This document shows, piece by piece, positions 25,772 through 37,289 of a DNA stretch of 64,000 nucleotides; positions within the stretch are counted from its first letter, which is position 1; each line of letters begins with the position of its first letter. This DNA is from Nephromyces sp. MM_2019. Lineage: Eukaryota; Apicomplexa; Aconoidasida; Nephromycida. A model generated the notes under the pieces. The model saw only the letters and a program-made list of their open reading frames with translations, was not told where the DNA came from and made no database searches. Both the position numbers and the translations under genes were made by a program. The stretch spans positions 27,252-91,251 of the forward strand of contig JADHZB010001632.1 of NCBI GenBank assembly GCA_015657535.1. Reading direction: 5' to 3'.

Positions 25772-27179
25772 GACTTCTTAGGAATTTCAGCTCTTCCCCA
25801 ATATAAATTGGCCCGTACCAATCGGTAGCCACTTCCCTTTTACTGCCGAATCCTTTCCTAGTTTTTGGGCTTGTAATACCAACCGGAGATATACTACACC
25901 GTACGTAATTAGTTAGTTTAGCTTGTTCTGGATGAAGAGTAGCATATATTTTTTGGCTCCTCCAGAGGTTTCCTTGTTGATCCCTGATTGTGGCGTTTTA
26001 CCTGAAGAGCAGCATAAAAGCATAAACAGCTCGGTAGGTATTTAACTTCCCGGTTTACACGGGATCTTCCTGCAGTGCGGACCAAAAGAATATTAAGGCG
26101 CAGCTCGTGTCATCAATTGGTATGCCAGTATGCATAATTTATGAAAAAGAGGTCCCTTTGGCTTTCGCAATGCTATAGCAGTGAAGATAGGAACAGCTCA
26201 AGTCTTTTGTTGTAGCCCTAGGATGACTTTATGCGCCTTAAGGTGTATACTTTTACGTGGTACAATGCTTTGAATCTTCATGCAGCATTAGCATATCCAC
26301 TTATTTCAAAGTTTTATGAATTCCCGTAAATTATGCCTAATATTAACAATAATAAAATGATAGTGCTAGATGAAGATTTGCACCCGGGGTGGGAATCTCG
26401 TAGCTTCTAATCGGTTAGCTTATAATCGGTAAAACTCCTTACAAAGCTAAGAGAACAAGGAAAGTGAACATGAGATAGGGGAGCGTATATTTTTATAGCG
26501 TAAAAACCCCAATGTAGTTTAATTGCGAGGCGGCGAAGGATAATTTTCAAGAAGCCTAGCTCCAAAGCTACCACTTTGGATTTTTTGCAGCCAAAGTCAT
26601 TAGATAGAGGAGTACGCGGACTCTCAGTGCTAATACCCAGCAGTTTCAAGTCACATTCGTGTTGCTATCACTGCTTTTTGCAATGCGAGAGCCTCATGAA
26701 AGCAGAGAGCCGCCTGCTTTGACTGTTCTTTAGTCTGCTTGCATAAATACATGCTTGACACTGCGGAGGTGAGTGTAGCTATTTATCTACGAAACGAGGT
26801 AGAGAATAATAAAACTGTGATATGAACTAGCAACTCAGTCTAAGCAGTTCGTGATGCCCATCTCTTTTCCGTATTTTTATTCGATGCATCTCAAGAAAGT
26901 ACTGGATGCAGTCGATATGCATAATTAAGATTTTTTTCACTTCAAGCGCTATTGGCAACTAGCCTATATTTTCGCGAAAAATTACTAATGTATCTTCAGC
27001 TTACACTACATGTAGGGAAATTTCTCCCATCCCTTTCATTTTATTCCCAGTTTTCCATGACAAAAAAGGTGCGCGGGTGGGTCTAGCCTAATTTCTTTCT
27101 CCTTACTGTCATTCAAAGTTAAACTGCTTAAAAGAACACTTAGTTGGTGGAGGAAAAGTCATTAGCATAGAGTTGGGAA
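25772..27179. other. Intergenic region with one doubtful minus-strand exon
   Basis: A minus-strand frame ending at 26407 contains a stretch (about 26659-26570) that begins after a possible acceptor (GTGATAG) and reaches a possible donor (GTAGCT). It could be a further 5' exon of the TerD-like gene, but its phase does not match the 25771-25664 exon unless a weak donor is used. Nothing else is supported. Confidence 0.4.
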
Positions 27180-27474
27180 ATGAATTCACAGGCAGTGCTA
27201 TTATTTACTGGCGTAAGTCAAGCATGCAAAGTAACCGCTTACATTGCGTGGAATTTGGGTTTTGGCATGGCTTTGAATTTTTTGGCCGCCAAGCAAATCT
27301 GAAAATTGTATGACTGATCACGGACACTTGATTATGTTTAGCTCATGGGGAATTGAATGGCGTATAGTTAACTCACAGGTTCGTCAGCTAGTTTTTTTTT
27401 GCGCCACCACCCACAAGTATCGAAAGAGGGCTGTTTTATCCGTTTGCCAAGGTTACTATAACAAAGTGTTATAG
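27180..27474 (+). CDS. Weak two-exon candidate gene
   Basis: An ATG at 27180 opens 11 codons (MNSQAVLLFTG) up to a strong GTAAGT donor at 27213. A phase-0 acceptor (AACTCACAG) at 27378 leads into 31 codons ending at TAG 27472-27474. Alternatively the second exon leaves by a donor at 27452 and continues to an exon near 27913. The product is not recognised and is very short, so this is a candidate only. Confidence 0.25.
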
Positions 27475-30400
27475 GTAGAGCATGAAACAGGAAGCAGTAC
27501 TACATTCTTCGTTTTGTTGCTCAGGCCTTGAAAGTGCACGTATTATCAGGATGGGGATTCACACGGAAGCTATGTTCACAGTACTGCACTTGCCTCGAAT
27601 ATATGCATGCCGCGAATACTACATGTTCCATGAGTGAGTTGTAGTCCCGAAGAGAAATTGGTAGTAGGCAACGCAGTAGGCAGGTCGCCTTAACTCCCTC
27701 CTAAGGTTCTTGGAGGAGTAGGTGGGATGCGTAGGGAAGCCAACGCAGTAGAGACCATTTTAAGCTACGTAACATGAGGATTACCACTAGGAATTCTAAA
27801 TGGGCTCGGTGTGCATACACCCTTCAGTTACTCGTAATCTACGAGTCTGAAACGACTAACCAAGAGTATAAGTGTAGCCATAGCAGTATGCCTGCTGTAG
27901 CAGAATCCTATGAAGCAGCCCCAGGCACAAAGTATGAGCTTACAAAATTGGCAAAACTACTTTGGTATTACCTCCACAGCATTTGAAAGCCCGGTAGTCT
28001 CACCGTGTGAGAGCATGGCATGCAGAAGAGTGCTCATCCGTGAGGAGGCCACGAGTAATCCTGGATATCTATTAAGCAACCAAAACGATAATAACAGGGC
28101 AGCTTTCACAGCGCTATATCGCTAGTGATGTAACATAACTTCCCGCAAAATGGTAAAATGAGATCCGCACCTGAATTTCTTTCGAAATTGTCAGAGCCAA
28201 GAAAAGGGTCCTTCACAACAGCGACCGAGGGAAACAATTTTCGTAGAACAATGCTTTAATTGCCATACTTTGAAGCTATCCATTCAGTGTCACTACTGGA
28301 AACATCTTCAGCACTAATTAAACAATTTGTTCAGTGCAACTCTTGTGACATAACTAGTGCCACTGCCCTAGGATAAGTTGAATTTCCAGCCCAAGTAGCG
28401 TTCTTCCTATACCTTTAATCCTACTACTAGTATTATGGCAGTTATCACATCATTTTGATAACAATTCATGAAATTTCCGCCAAGATGTGGCCTTGCTAAT
28501 GCGCTCCATTGTTAATAATGTAGATCTGACGACGAACTTTCCTTTACTTCAACTAACTAGGCGTGCATATGACTCACTTTCAACCTCTAGCACAACGATC
28601 CATGCACGGTACACTTTTTTAACAAGCAGATAAAAGCAGGAACTTTATCTCATAAATATTCCTAACAAAGGAAAAAATTGTGGTTTTAGCGCATTCCATC
28701 CTATGTTCAAGCTTTCCTTTTTGAACTATCATGCAATGGCCATTAAGCATCTACTGTGATGCCGCATCCAACTTCCTCAAGCAAAAATCATTAATCAGAT
28801 ACTTCTTTCAGAGCCCAGAACCTCTGACTTCAATTCAATGTAACGGCGTGAAAGAAGGTAACAAATAGACTGCAGAAATACTGATCTATTAATGCAGCTG
28901 GGCGTAGCACAGCATATAAAAAATATAAACAGCACAAAAAAAAGCGTTTACTATAGCAACTGGTGCGTAAGGAATACAAAAAAATCAGTAAATATAGTTT
29001 TTCCGCCAACCATTAAAGTCATGATGGATAGTGGAATATCTCATGTCAAGCAGCAAAACTACCTACACCATGATATTATGAGGTATTCGATCTGAGCAAG
29101 CAATTTTTACCAATAATATCCGCTGATGGGGGCAGTCCAAGCTGCACTAACCAAGCATACTATTTACAACAGTAAAATGAATATGCGCAGAAAAAAATGA
29201 TAAAAGCACCATCCTTCGATGTGCATATTCGTTTAAATTTGCGTAAACATCAATGTATATATGCAAAGAATGGCAACAACGCACACTTCAAGGTTGGCTG
29301 TAGTTCGAAGGTAACGCAGGTGGCTGCGCTCATTGCCACAGCGCCACAAATACGTTTTTAAATGTATGAATGGTGCTGCGCGTATGAGAAAACAGGTAAA
29401 AATCATCCTTAAAGCAAGTGAGAATCAACCTCTCGGAGTGAGAAGCACCAAAATTAACAATTGCGCACAGTTGTAGATGCATAGCCACATGTATTCCCAC
29501 CAAGTTATAGCAATAAAAAATGTATTTCGGTACTTATGGGTACCAGATGCGGCTATATTTCAAGGGGAGGCTTTGCTGTATTTCTAGGGCTTGAGAAAAA
29601 ATTATATATACAGACGTAATCTAACGGGTGCTACATAGGCGCAATGACGTCCTCTCCGTCGATTACTAAAGTGAAGGAGAAATTTCCAAGGTTAATTGAC
29701 AAGGCAAGATATGCATAAACTTTCTATCGGAATTGAGGGTCATATCCTCATAAACACACATACGGACGTGCATATCGGTATGAATCCAAGCGGGAAGAAG
29801 CGCAGCCGCGCAGAAAATTACAAAGCCTCTCCAGGAAACGCAATTAAAACGGCAAATGTGCAATAGTACAAAAATGCATGGTGAGTCCTAGGCAGCAGCA
29901 GTACGCTATACCGCGAAAAACGTACGAAGACAGCTATTTCTTCCATTAAAAATCGCAAAATATGTGTCAGTGGCAGCGAGACACATTTCATTCTGCCATA
30001 TGGAAAAGCACATTAGAATGCGCCTGTGAGATTGAAAAAAAATGTTTTTTCCATTCAAGCATTTTTAATCTCATTGTAACAGCCTAGATATTTATACTGA
30101 ACCACCCTACTCCTTCAAATAGCTGCTCGGTATACCTGAAAAAAAATCCTGACACAACAGCCTCAACTACTTGTGTTGGTCAGCTCTTGCAAATTGTAAA
30201 TATACCTCAGCGTAAGCAAAGCTGAAAATCTCCAGCCTTGCTGATCATCGTGTCTGTTTTAAGGTCTTCTACCCTTTTTTACAGGAGATTTTTTTGGCAA
30301 AATTCCATTTTTTTATCTCCTGCATTTGATGCAGTGTACAATGCTACATACAAAATTTGTGCAGAAAGGAGCAAAAAACATGAAGTTTCTGCAATAAACA

Positions 30401-30889
30401 TCGCGCGGGGCAGTAAATGATAGCGCGATTGATGAAACTTTTAAATCGAAAGGAAAAATTGAAAAAAATTAGGTTTAGAACATAATTCACGGTTTAATTA
30501 GTACATAAATTGCATCGAAAGTTGAACGAGAGACATTTTGATATCCTCTAGCTCATCCAAATGGGACAAAAGCGCATAAACGGTGCACATCCTGCCTGTG
30601 AAGTTCACCTGCTCTATGATATGATAAAAAAAAAAATCACAAGCCGATATTCTGAAGGAATCAGATTGAGAGAGAGAGAGAAGCGTGGGGGTGGGGGAAG
30701 ACTTAAGAATAGAAAGGACAGAAAGCATGAAAAAATATCAAGTCCAACAAAAAACAAGCAAATTAGACCTTTGTATTAAGCGCCTCTATTAAAGCTAGAT
30801 GCAAAAAAGCTATTCTTTCAGGAATTTTACCTAATAAATTAGACTAGAATTCACTAAACCTATCAGTAAGAATTCAAAGAGATACTGCT
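27475..30889. other. Long non-genic stretch
   Basis: Two overlapping plus-strand frames at 27774-28125 both look faintly protein-like, but no joining exon could be fixed. A minus-strand segment ending at 30498 (about 30 codons after an acceptor-like TTCACAG) resembles a terminal exon without partners. From about 28.1 to 30.5 kb I see only AT-rich DNA with many lineage-typical A-runs. Confidence 0.45.
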
Positions 30890-31348
30890 ATGGCTCATAA
30901 TATATTTAAATTTACAATCAGTGAAAAAACTGGCATTCCAAACAAAAGACAGAAAACAGAAGTGATTGACGATGAAAATGAAGGAAATGAAGGAGATGAA
31001 GGAAATGAAGGAGATGAAGGAAATGAAGGAAATGAAGGAGATGAAGGAGATGAAGGAGATGAAGGAAATGAAGGAAATGAAGGAGATGAAGGAGATGAAG
31101 GAGATGAAGGAAATGAAGGAGATGAAGGAGATGAAGGAAATGAAGGAGATGAAGGAGATGAAGGAGATGAAGGAAATGAAGGAAATGAAGGAAATGAAGG
31201 AGATGAAGGAGATGAAGGAAATGAAGGAGATGAAGGAGATGAAGGAGATGAAGGAGATGAAGGAGATGAAGTAGATGAAGGAGATGAAGGAGATGAAGTA
31301 GATGAAGGAGATGAAGGAGATGAAGGAGATGAAGAAGCAGATGCTTAA
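30890..31348 (+). CDS. Acidic Glu-Gly-Asp/Asn repeat protein
   Basis: This is a single-exon ORF of 152 codons, from ATG 30890 to TAA 31346-31348. After about 26 non-repetitive residues, including a basic PNKRQK stretch that could act as a nuclear signal, the rest is a tripeptide repeat (EGD or EGN, some EVD) ending DEEADA. The DNA is a 9-base minisatellite built from GAAGGAGAT and GAAGGAAAT, so the other frames are open as well (Met-Lys-Glu in +, Phe-Ile-Ser in -). The non-repetitive head and clean stop favour this frame. A low-complexity acidic nuclear or chaperone-like protein is possible, but the whole could also be an untranslated minisatellite. Confidence 0.45.
   Translation: MAHNIFKFTISEKTGIPNKRQKTEVIDDENEGNEGDEGNEGDEGNEGNEGDEGDEGDEGNEGNEGDEGDEGDEGNEGDEGDEGNEGDEGDEGDEGNEGNEGNEGDEGDEGNEGDEGDEGDEGDEGDEVDEGDEGDEVDEGDEGDEGDEEADA
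30973..31333 (+). repeat. GAAGGAGAT/GAAGGAAAT 9-bp minisatellite
   Basis: Roughly forty tandem 9-base units alternate between GAAGGAGAT and GAAGGAAAT, with GAAGTAGAT variants near the right end. The period is a multiple of three, so length changes keep the reading frame. Confidence 0.95.
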
Positions 31349-31820
31349 GATTATGAAGCTCGAAGTAGCCAATGAGTAATTCGTCGAATCCGCTAAAGCA
31401 GCGAACTTACTCTATTGTATGGCATAATACGCTCTTGATATATACTTTGAAAAATACTCCGACTATTAAAGAAAAAACGTCAATTTGAGGAATAATCTTC
31501 AAATCTATTTTATATTCATATGCTACTTAATTTTTTTTGATTATAGTATCGTTGCTTCGTCCTTAATATCGCCTTAGTGAAAAAATAAGGTATAGACAAG
31601 TGCATCTAAGACGGAAAAAACGTATAAAAACATGAATCAGGCACTATAACAGAATGTCAAACTAAGATCCAGCACCAAAAACTCTTCAAAGTCACCCATT
31701 AAAAGCCAGCTTCTCAGCATTTAGACATACACACACCACAAAGGCAGAAATCCCCGAAAAAAATCAAAAAATTTGAAAATAACGCACTTTTGACATGGTC
31801 TTTCACTCTGGACAGATAAA
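31349..31820. other. 3' flank of the PP2A gene
   Basis: This AT-rich gap separates the acidic repeat ORF from the PP2A stop codon. No exon is seen. Confidence 0.5.
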
Positions 31821-34800
31821 CTACAAGAAGTAGTCTGGGATTCTATCCATAGTTTCCAGATCGTTTTCACCGTTTGGAGCTGGAGGAAACTGAATACTGA
31901 GAAGCAGAAGCGGCAACAAAATCTCTAAAAAAGGGGGAATCTACTTCAGAGCTATTCAATCTTTGCTGAAAAACTACTTCATAAAATTGGTCAGCAGACT
32001 TCAAGAGCATGTTTTGAGATAGCAAGAAAACTTTATTAATTTTGCACCAAAATCATGAAAGTTTAACTCCTTAACAAAATAGCAACAAACACACACATTA
32101 AATCACAATTCAATGCTGTAAAATTACTTTTTCATATTTACTGACTAGGAAACTCGTTTATTTTCAAGCGGACTTTTCGCCAAAAAACGTGCAAATTAGT
32201 GGCAAACTACACTTTTAACAAATTAAAATGAAACTTTATTTGTTATGTTATACAATTTCAGGTTCATCCTCTCGTTAATTTCCATTATTGCTGCCTGATT
32301 TCCGCATCGGTAGCAGTAATTAGGAGCTGAGAAAACCGTCACAATCAAATCGTCATGCCCCCATTGGTATCCCTGGAGATGAAAGGGAGCGCAAATCAAG
32401 AACTCAATCGATGGATATAGAGTTTTAACTTGAAAATTTGGAAAAAGGCGAATGAAGCTCGCAAAGAAATGAAGCAGAGAATCATGAAACTGAACAAGAA
32501 TAGGCAAACAATTAGAAATGACGAAAAAACTCGTCAAAAAGGCAATAAGGCAGGGAAAAGAAGCTGCCGAAACCTTTTCAAGGACACGCAGAGTTTCTTC
32601 AAAGTAAAACATGTGATACGGTGAAGCGGCGTCCTGCAGGAGAATGTATCCTCGCGAGAAGATTTCACGGATATACATATATCTCGTGATTGGAAAAGAA
32701 TACAAACTTAATGCAATCAAAACAGATTTTATAGTTTCAAAATTAAGACCAAATGATGATTTCTCTGTAGTTTTTTAGTTATTAAACGAAAGCTCAAAGC
32801 GCTAATTATCCTTGCAATCATTCTGCTAAAAATGAAAGCACAGCGAAGCTCTACTGCTTCATCTATAAAGCACAGCAAAGCTCTAATACTTCATCTATAA
32901 AAACCAAAAAGGTCCAAAAAGCCCCTTCATTTCAAGAAAAACTCCCTTTCACTAGCTTTATCGCTCTCAAAATTGTCTAGCAAGAAGTGTGTGTTACTTC
33001 AGTGTGGATCATAAATTCAAAAAATTGCACTATAAGTATGCAATCTAAACAAGCTAGCAGCTCAACAGCAAAGCTAGTAGACCTGTATAAACCACCACTG
33101 TGTTCTTCCTGCACACACTAGCTTATCAGAATTCGCGAAGCTAAACCATGTTCTACTTTGATAACTTAAAATATGCCCTGATAAAGAGAAAAATCAGCTT
33201 ATAGTGTGTGTGGGATGCTCATAAGCCTATTTAGTGGGCGTTTTTAAGTGGGAGATTTCTTAAGTGTGTGTATGCGTGATCATACAGCTAGGTACAGACT
33301 CTCGTTTAACCTCAGTATTAGCATGAAGCGAGATTGAAGTGATATCGCATAAGCTTAGAAAATTGACGATATTTCCCACCCAAAACGCCGCCTGATTTTA
33401 GCTAAAAACTAAAGGCAGCAAAAAAATTACTTACCGCCATTACTAGCTGATGGGCCCTAGCAATCAACTTTAAATTATTGGTCTCTAGAAAACGCTTTGT
33501 TCTATCTATTCCAAAGGTATATCCTATAGAGGAAAGAAAACAGTCAAAATATCAATGTGAAACAAAAGCATTCATACATACAGAAAAAGAATCAAAAAGT
33601 GGAGGGAGCGTGAGGTGTGTGCAAAAGAAAGAACAAGAAGGAACAGACAAAAACCACAGGAAACTAATAAACACATCTTCAAGATGAAGATGAAATTTCA
33701 AAGAGTTTTAGATAAAATTGATGTTTTTCTGGAATAATTATTTGAAGATTTTTCAAAGTTCAAAAATTTGGTGGAGATTTTGTAATTTTATAGAAAAATA
33801 AAGTTTATAATCAATAAAATAACATAATATTCTGTGTGTGTGGACCTGGCGTGTTTGTGTGGGATGCACTTGGTATGTGCGCGTGGGATGCACCTAGTGT
33901 GTGCGGGATGCACTTGGTGTGTGAGATGCAACTGGTGTATGTGGGCGATACACCACTAGCGTAGTGATTAAATTAACAGAGGCAAACAAAGCTATAGATC
34001 CCCCTTTGAAAGAAAAAGAAAAATCACAACACACAAAAAAAAGCTTGAAGATTTACTCAGACCAGCGCCTCTAGGAGAGGTACCCCAACCCGTCCTGTCG
34101 TCAGGATCAGACCAAAGCAAGTCACACACAGCTCCAGAATGAGGAACTTCTTGGAAGCTTGAGATATTGGAAGAAGGAAAAAGTGCAAATTCAATGAAGA
34201 TACGCTCAAAGCATCAAATTTGGCTTGAAAAAGCGAATTTTGATTATTTTCTCCAAAAAACAAGAAAAAGAACTAATAAGGGCAAGAAAAAGAATAATTT
34301 AAAGCATATTCGTAGAAGAGAACTCGCAAGATGAGATTTACTTCAAAAGCTTTTAGTTTTTGAAAAATCGCAAAGCAAATCTTCAAAAAAGAGGATATTG
34401 TGGAGATAGAAATGGAGAAATATGGAGGTTTGTATGAGAGAGAGATATAGGAGGATGTAGAAGACACTTCCATCTCATCCATATTTCATGAATTAGTCAA
34501 GTTTCATGGAAAATGCATCAAGTTGTTGCAAAAAAAGGTAATCTTGATGAGAGAATCTTACACATGCACACGCACGGAGAATAGTAAGCATACACACGCA
34601 CATGCATGGAGAATCTCACACACGCACATGCATGGAGAATCTCACACACGCACATGCATGGAGAATCTCACACACGCACATGCATGGAGAATCTCACACA
34701 CGCACAGATAATAGTACAAACGGAGAATAGCACACAAGCAAACACATGCAAGTGCACACACGAAAATCGTATAAATTTCAATGCGCCTCCACACACACAA

Positions 34801-37289
34801 TCTTTACACAGCTACATTACCGGTGTAGTGACTGGATAGAGTCAAGCGAGGGCAACTGAGGAGAAATTCCCGCATGAGGGCAAAATATTTGCCCTTCAAT
34901 CAACGCACCCAAGGGGAGATAATCAAAGAGATCTAAACAAAGGAAATACAGCAGTGAAATGCTAATCAAAGATACTACAGCAGTAAAAAATAAGCACACA
35001 CACAAGGAGTTTATGAACACCAAAAAAAACTCGAAAATCTCAAGGCTTTCTGTGTGCAAATTGCAACACACAAAGCATATATCTACGCACACACAGCTAG
35101 CACAGCAAACTTAGCTCATATGATAATTTTTTTTCAATTCACGTACAAGCAACCTCTCTAAAATTCCAGAAAAAGTTCATCCTTCATCACAGAGTCACAC
35201 ATATGAAAATGACTTTCACACATACCATAAAACACCCTTCATAAAAGGGTCACACACATGAAAGTTAAATTTCCATACTATACAACACAAAATCTCTCGC
35301 AAAAAAAAAAAAACACACACACACATGCACTGCATTAAAGTACTTTTCGAATCATCTACAATCTTCATTATTTCATCATAAAAATCGAAAAAAAATTCAC
35401 GCACACAACTAGGAAGCGATAAAAGCACACAAGCGCGCACACATACACACACACGCTGAGCATCACATCAACAATGCAAATTCACCGAAAAAGAGGGAAA
35501 AAACGGGAGATTACCAGTGAAATATTTCCACACGTTGGCGTTCCCATACTTTCGAAGGCATTCATCATAAAAACCGTAAACTTGAGTAAGTTGACGAGAT
35601 TCATGGTTTCCGCGAATAATGCACACTAAGAAGAAGGAGTTGGATAAGAAGCATTCAGCCGATCAGGATGAGGAGGATGAAAAGAGGGTGAAACTCAGCT
35701 GAGGGAGGAAGGATGAAATGAAGGTGATAAAGGAGGAAAAAAAGAACGAAATTTAGCCGTTATATTAGGGTGAAATTCAGCTCGTGTGTGTGAGATTTAG
35801 CAACTATTCAGCTGGTGCATTAGGGTACCATTTCGTTGAGCTACAAATCAGCAACTGAAGAGTTCAGCCACGATATTTCACAGAAGGAAAGGCACACAGA
35901 GAATTTTATCACACATTGCATAGCAACATGAAATATATCGAATTTCTTGCATATTTGCAGTGAAGATGATGAAGACAAAATCGTAGCGTATGGTGCATTC
36001 TTTCAAGGTATAACTGGTAGGTTCATAACGATTGTATCAACGCACAAAAAAAAGGCTCATTACTTAAAAGACAAGAAGATGAAAGTGAGAGGATGAAGGA
36101 GGTTTTATATATTTAAGAAGGAACAGCTGCAAAGATATAGAAAAAGCATAAAATTTTGTATCATACACACACACACACATACACACAAACGCACACACAA
36201 GAATCAGCATCCAAAACAAGAAATTCAAAAGAGCTACTCAGTTTATTACAAAGTAAGATAAGAAGATGGAGAACTCACCTCTATCTCTATATCTTACTTT
36301 AATTGCTATAATCAAGGAGATACTCTCAACTGAGTAATAGCCTCTGTCTACATAATCTCCCAAGAATAAGAAATTCGTTTCAGGGCAGTCTGGAGAAGCA
36401 AGTTGAGCTCAAAAAAAAATGATTAGAAGCACAAACACACACATTAATAAAAAACCTAGACAAAAACCGTAGGAAATTATGCCTAGAATGAAAATTCTTC
36501 AATATTTGTAAGCTCTTTGGTATAGCTACAATATACATCTAATAGGGATTAATCTCTTATACTGAAGAGATCTAATAGGGACCAATCTCTGAAGAGAGCT
36601 ACTGAAAACCAATCTCTTATATGAACGAGATCTACCAGGAATCAATCGCTTATAGATCCACCACACACTCGAGTAACTCTGAAAAGTAAACACACATTTC
36701 TCCACCACCTCCCTGCTCCTGATATTTCCATTTAAATCCAGCTTTCTATCCCTCTTAAATTACACTCTTCCCAAAACATCCTAAAATCCTCACTAATCAC
36801 AAAAAATCCATCAAATCACGAACCAAGCACCCAAAAAAATCCACACACAAACATTTTTGGCAGCAAACCCCCTTCAGCCTCTCACTAACTTCCTGCTAGG
36901 CGAAATATCTCCTTGAAATCGTGAAATTGCCCATGAATATCTCCAACAACAGTAACGGGAACTCGAACCGGCTGAACATTCTTTTCTTCTAGCAAGATAG
37001 ACTTTGCAAGGTTGCAGAGAGTCTCAACTTCTTTCTCGCTAAGAAGAGGGAATTTTTGCTGGGGAGTGGTAGTTTCGGCAAGAAAACTCGCAATCCTTTC
37101 ATCTAACGATTGGATCTCTATATGCTTCAAATGAAAAGATCCTGGGCTTCTTAGAGCGAAATTTGAAGATTGGTCGCTTTTTTCTTCATTAGAAGAGAGA
37201 GGTGATTGTGGGTTGTTTGAGGGATGAGGAAGAATGGGGGCTTTTTGTGATATAAATTTGGAGGCTAAACTCGAGCTAGAAAACATCAT
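31821..37289 (-). CDS. PPP2C: Serine/threonine phosphatase PP2A catalytic subunit
   Basis: Eight minus-strand exons join in phase: 37289-36890, 36389-36279, 35625-35515, 34932-34821, 34157-34063, 33523-33435, 32372-32254 and 31896-31821 (stop TAG), giving 370 residues. All PPP-family motifs are present: GDIHG (116-120), GDYVDRG (144-150), RGNHE (175-179), the metal-ligand His in HAG (227-229), RAHQL and [11 protein letters not shown] (from 321). The C-terminus is PDYFL, the PP2A signature whose terminal Leu is carboxymethylated in the family. Compared with the usual ~309 residues there is a Ser-rich N-terminal extension of about 60. Odd points: HGG has become HAG, the usual VMEGY reads VMAGY, and the Thr before PDYFL is Ile. 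One donor is a weak GTCTGA at 34062. The enzyme dephosphorylates Ser/Thr in complexes with scaffold and B subunits. The start could lie further upstream, because the frame stays open before the ATG. Confidence 0.95.
33836..33955 (+). repeat. Degenerate TGTG/GGGATGCACTTGG repeat
   Basis: Imperfect copies of a GTGTGGGATGCACTTGGT-like unit occur in the fifth PP2A intron. Here the TG-rich strand is plus, opposite to most repeats in this gene. Confidence 0.6.
34591..34704 (+). repeat. 26-bp minisatellite in a PP2A intron
   Basis: A unit of 26 bases, containing CACACACGCACATGCATGG and GAGAATCT, is repeated more than four times almost perfectly. It lies in the intron between the fourth and fifth PP2A exons and is open in two plus-strand frames only because of the repeat. 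Confidence 0.9.

Noticed and set aside
30863..31372. Long minus-strand ORF of Phe-Ile-Ser repeats
   Set aside because: It is the antisense reading of the 9-bp acidic minisatellite and has no independent support.
36935..36985. tRNA-like T-arm sequence (GGTTCGAGTTCCCG on the minus strand)
   Set aside because: It is PP2A coding sequence ([10 protein letters not shown]) and no acceptor stem or anticodon arm accompanies it.
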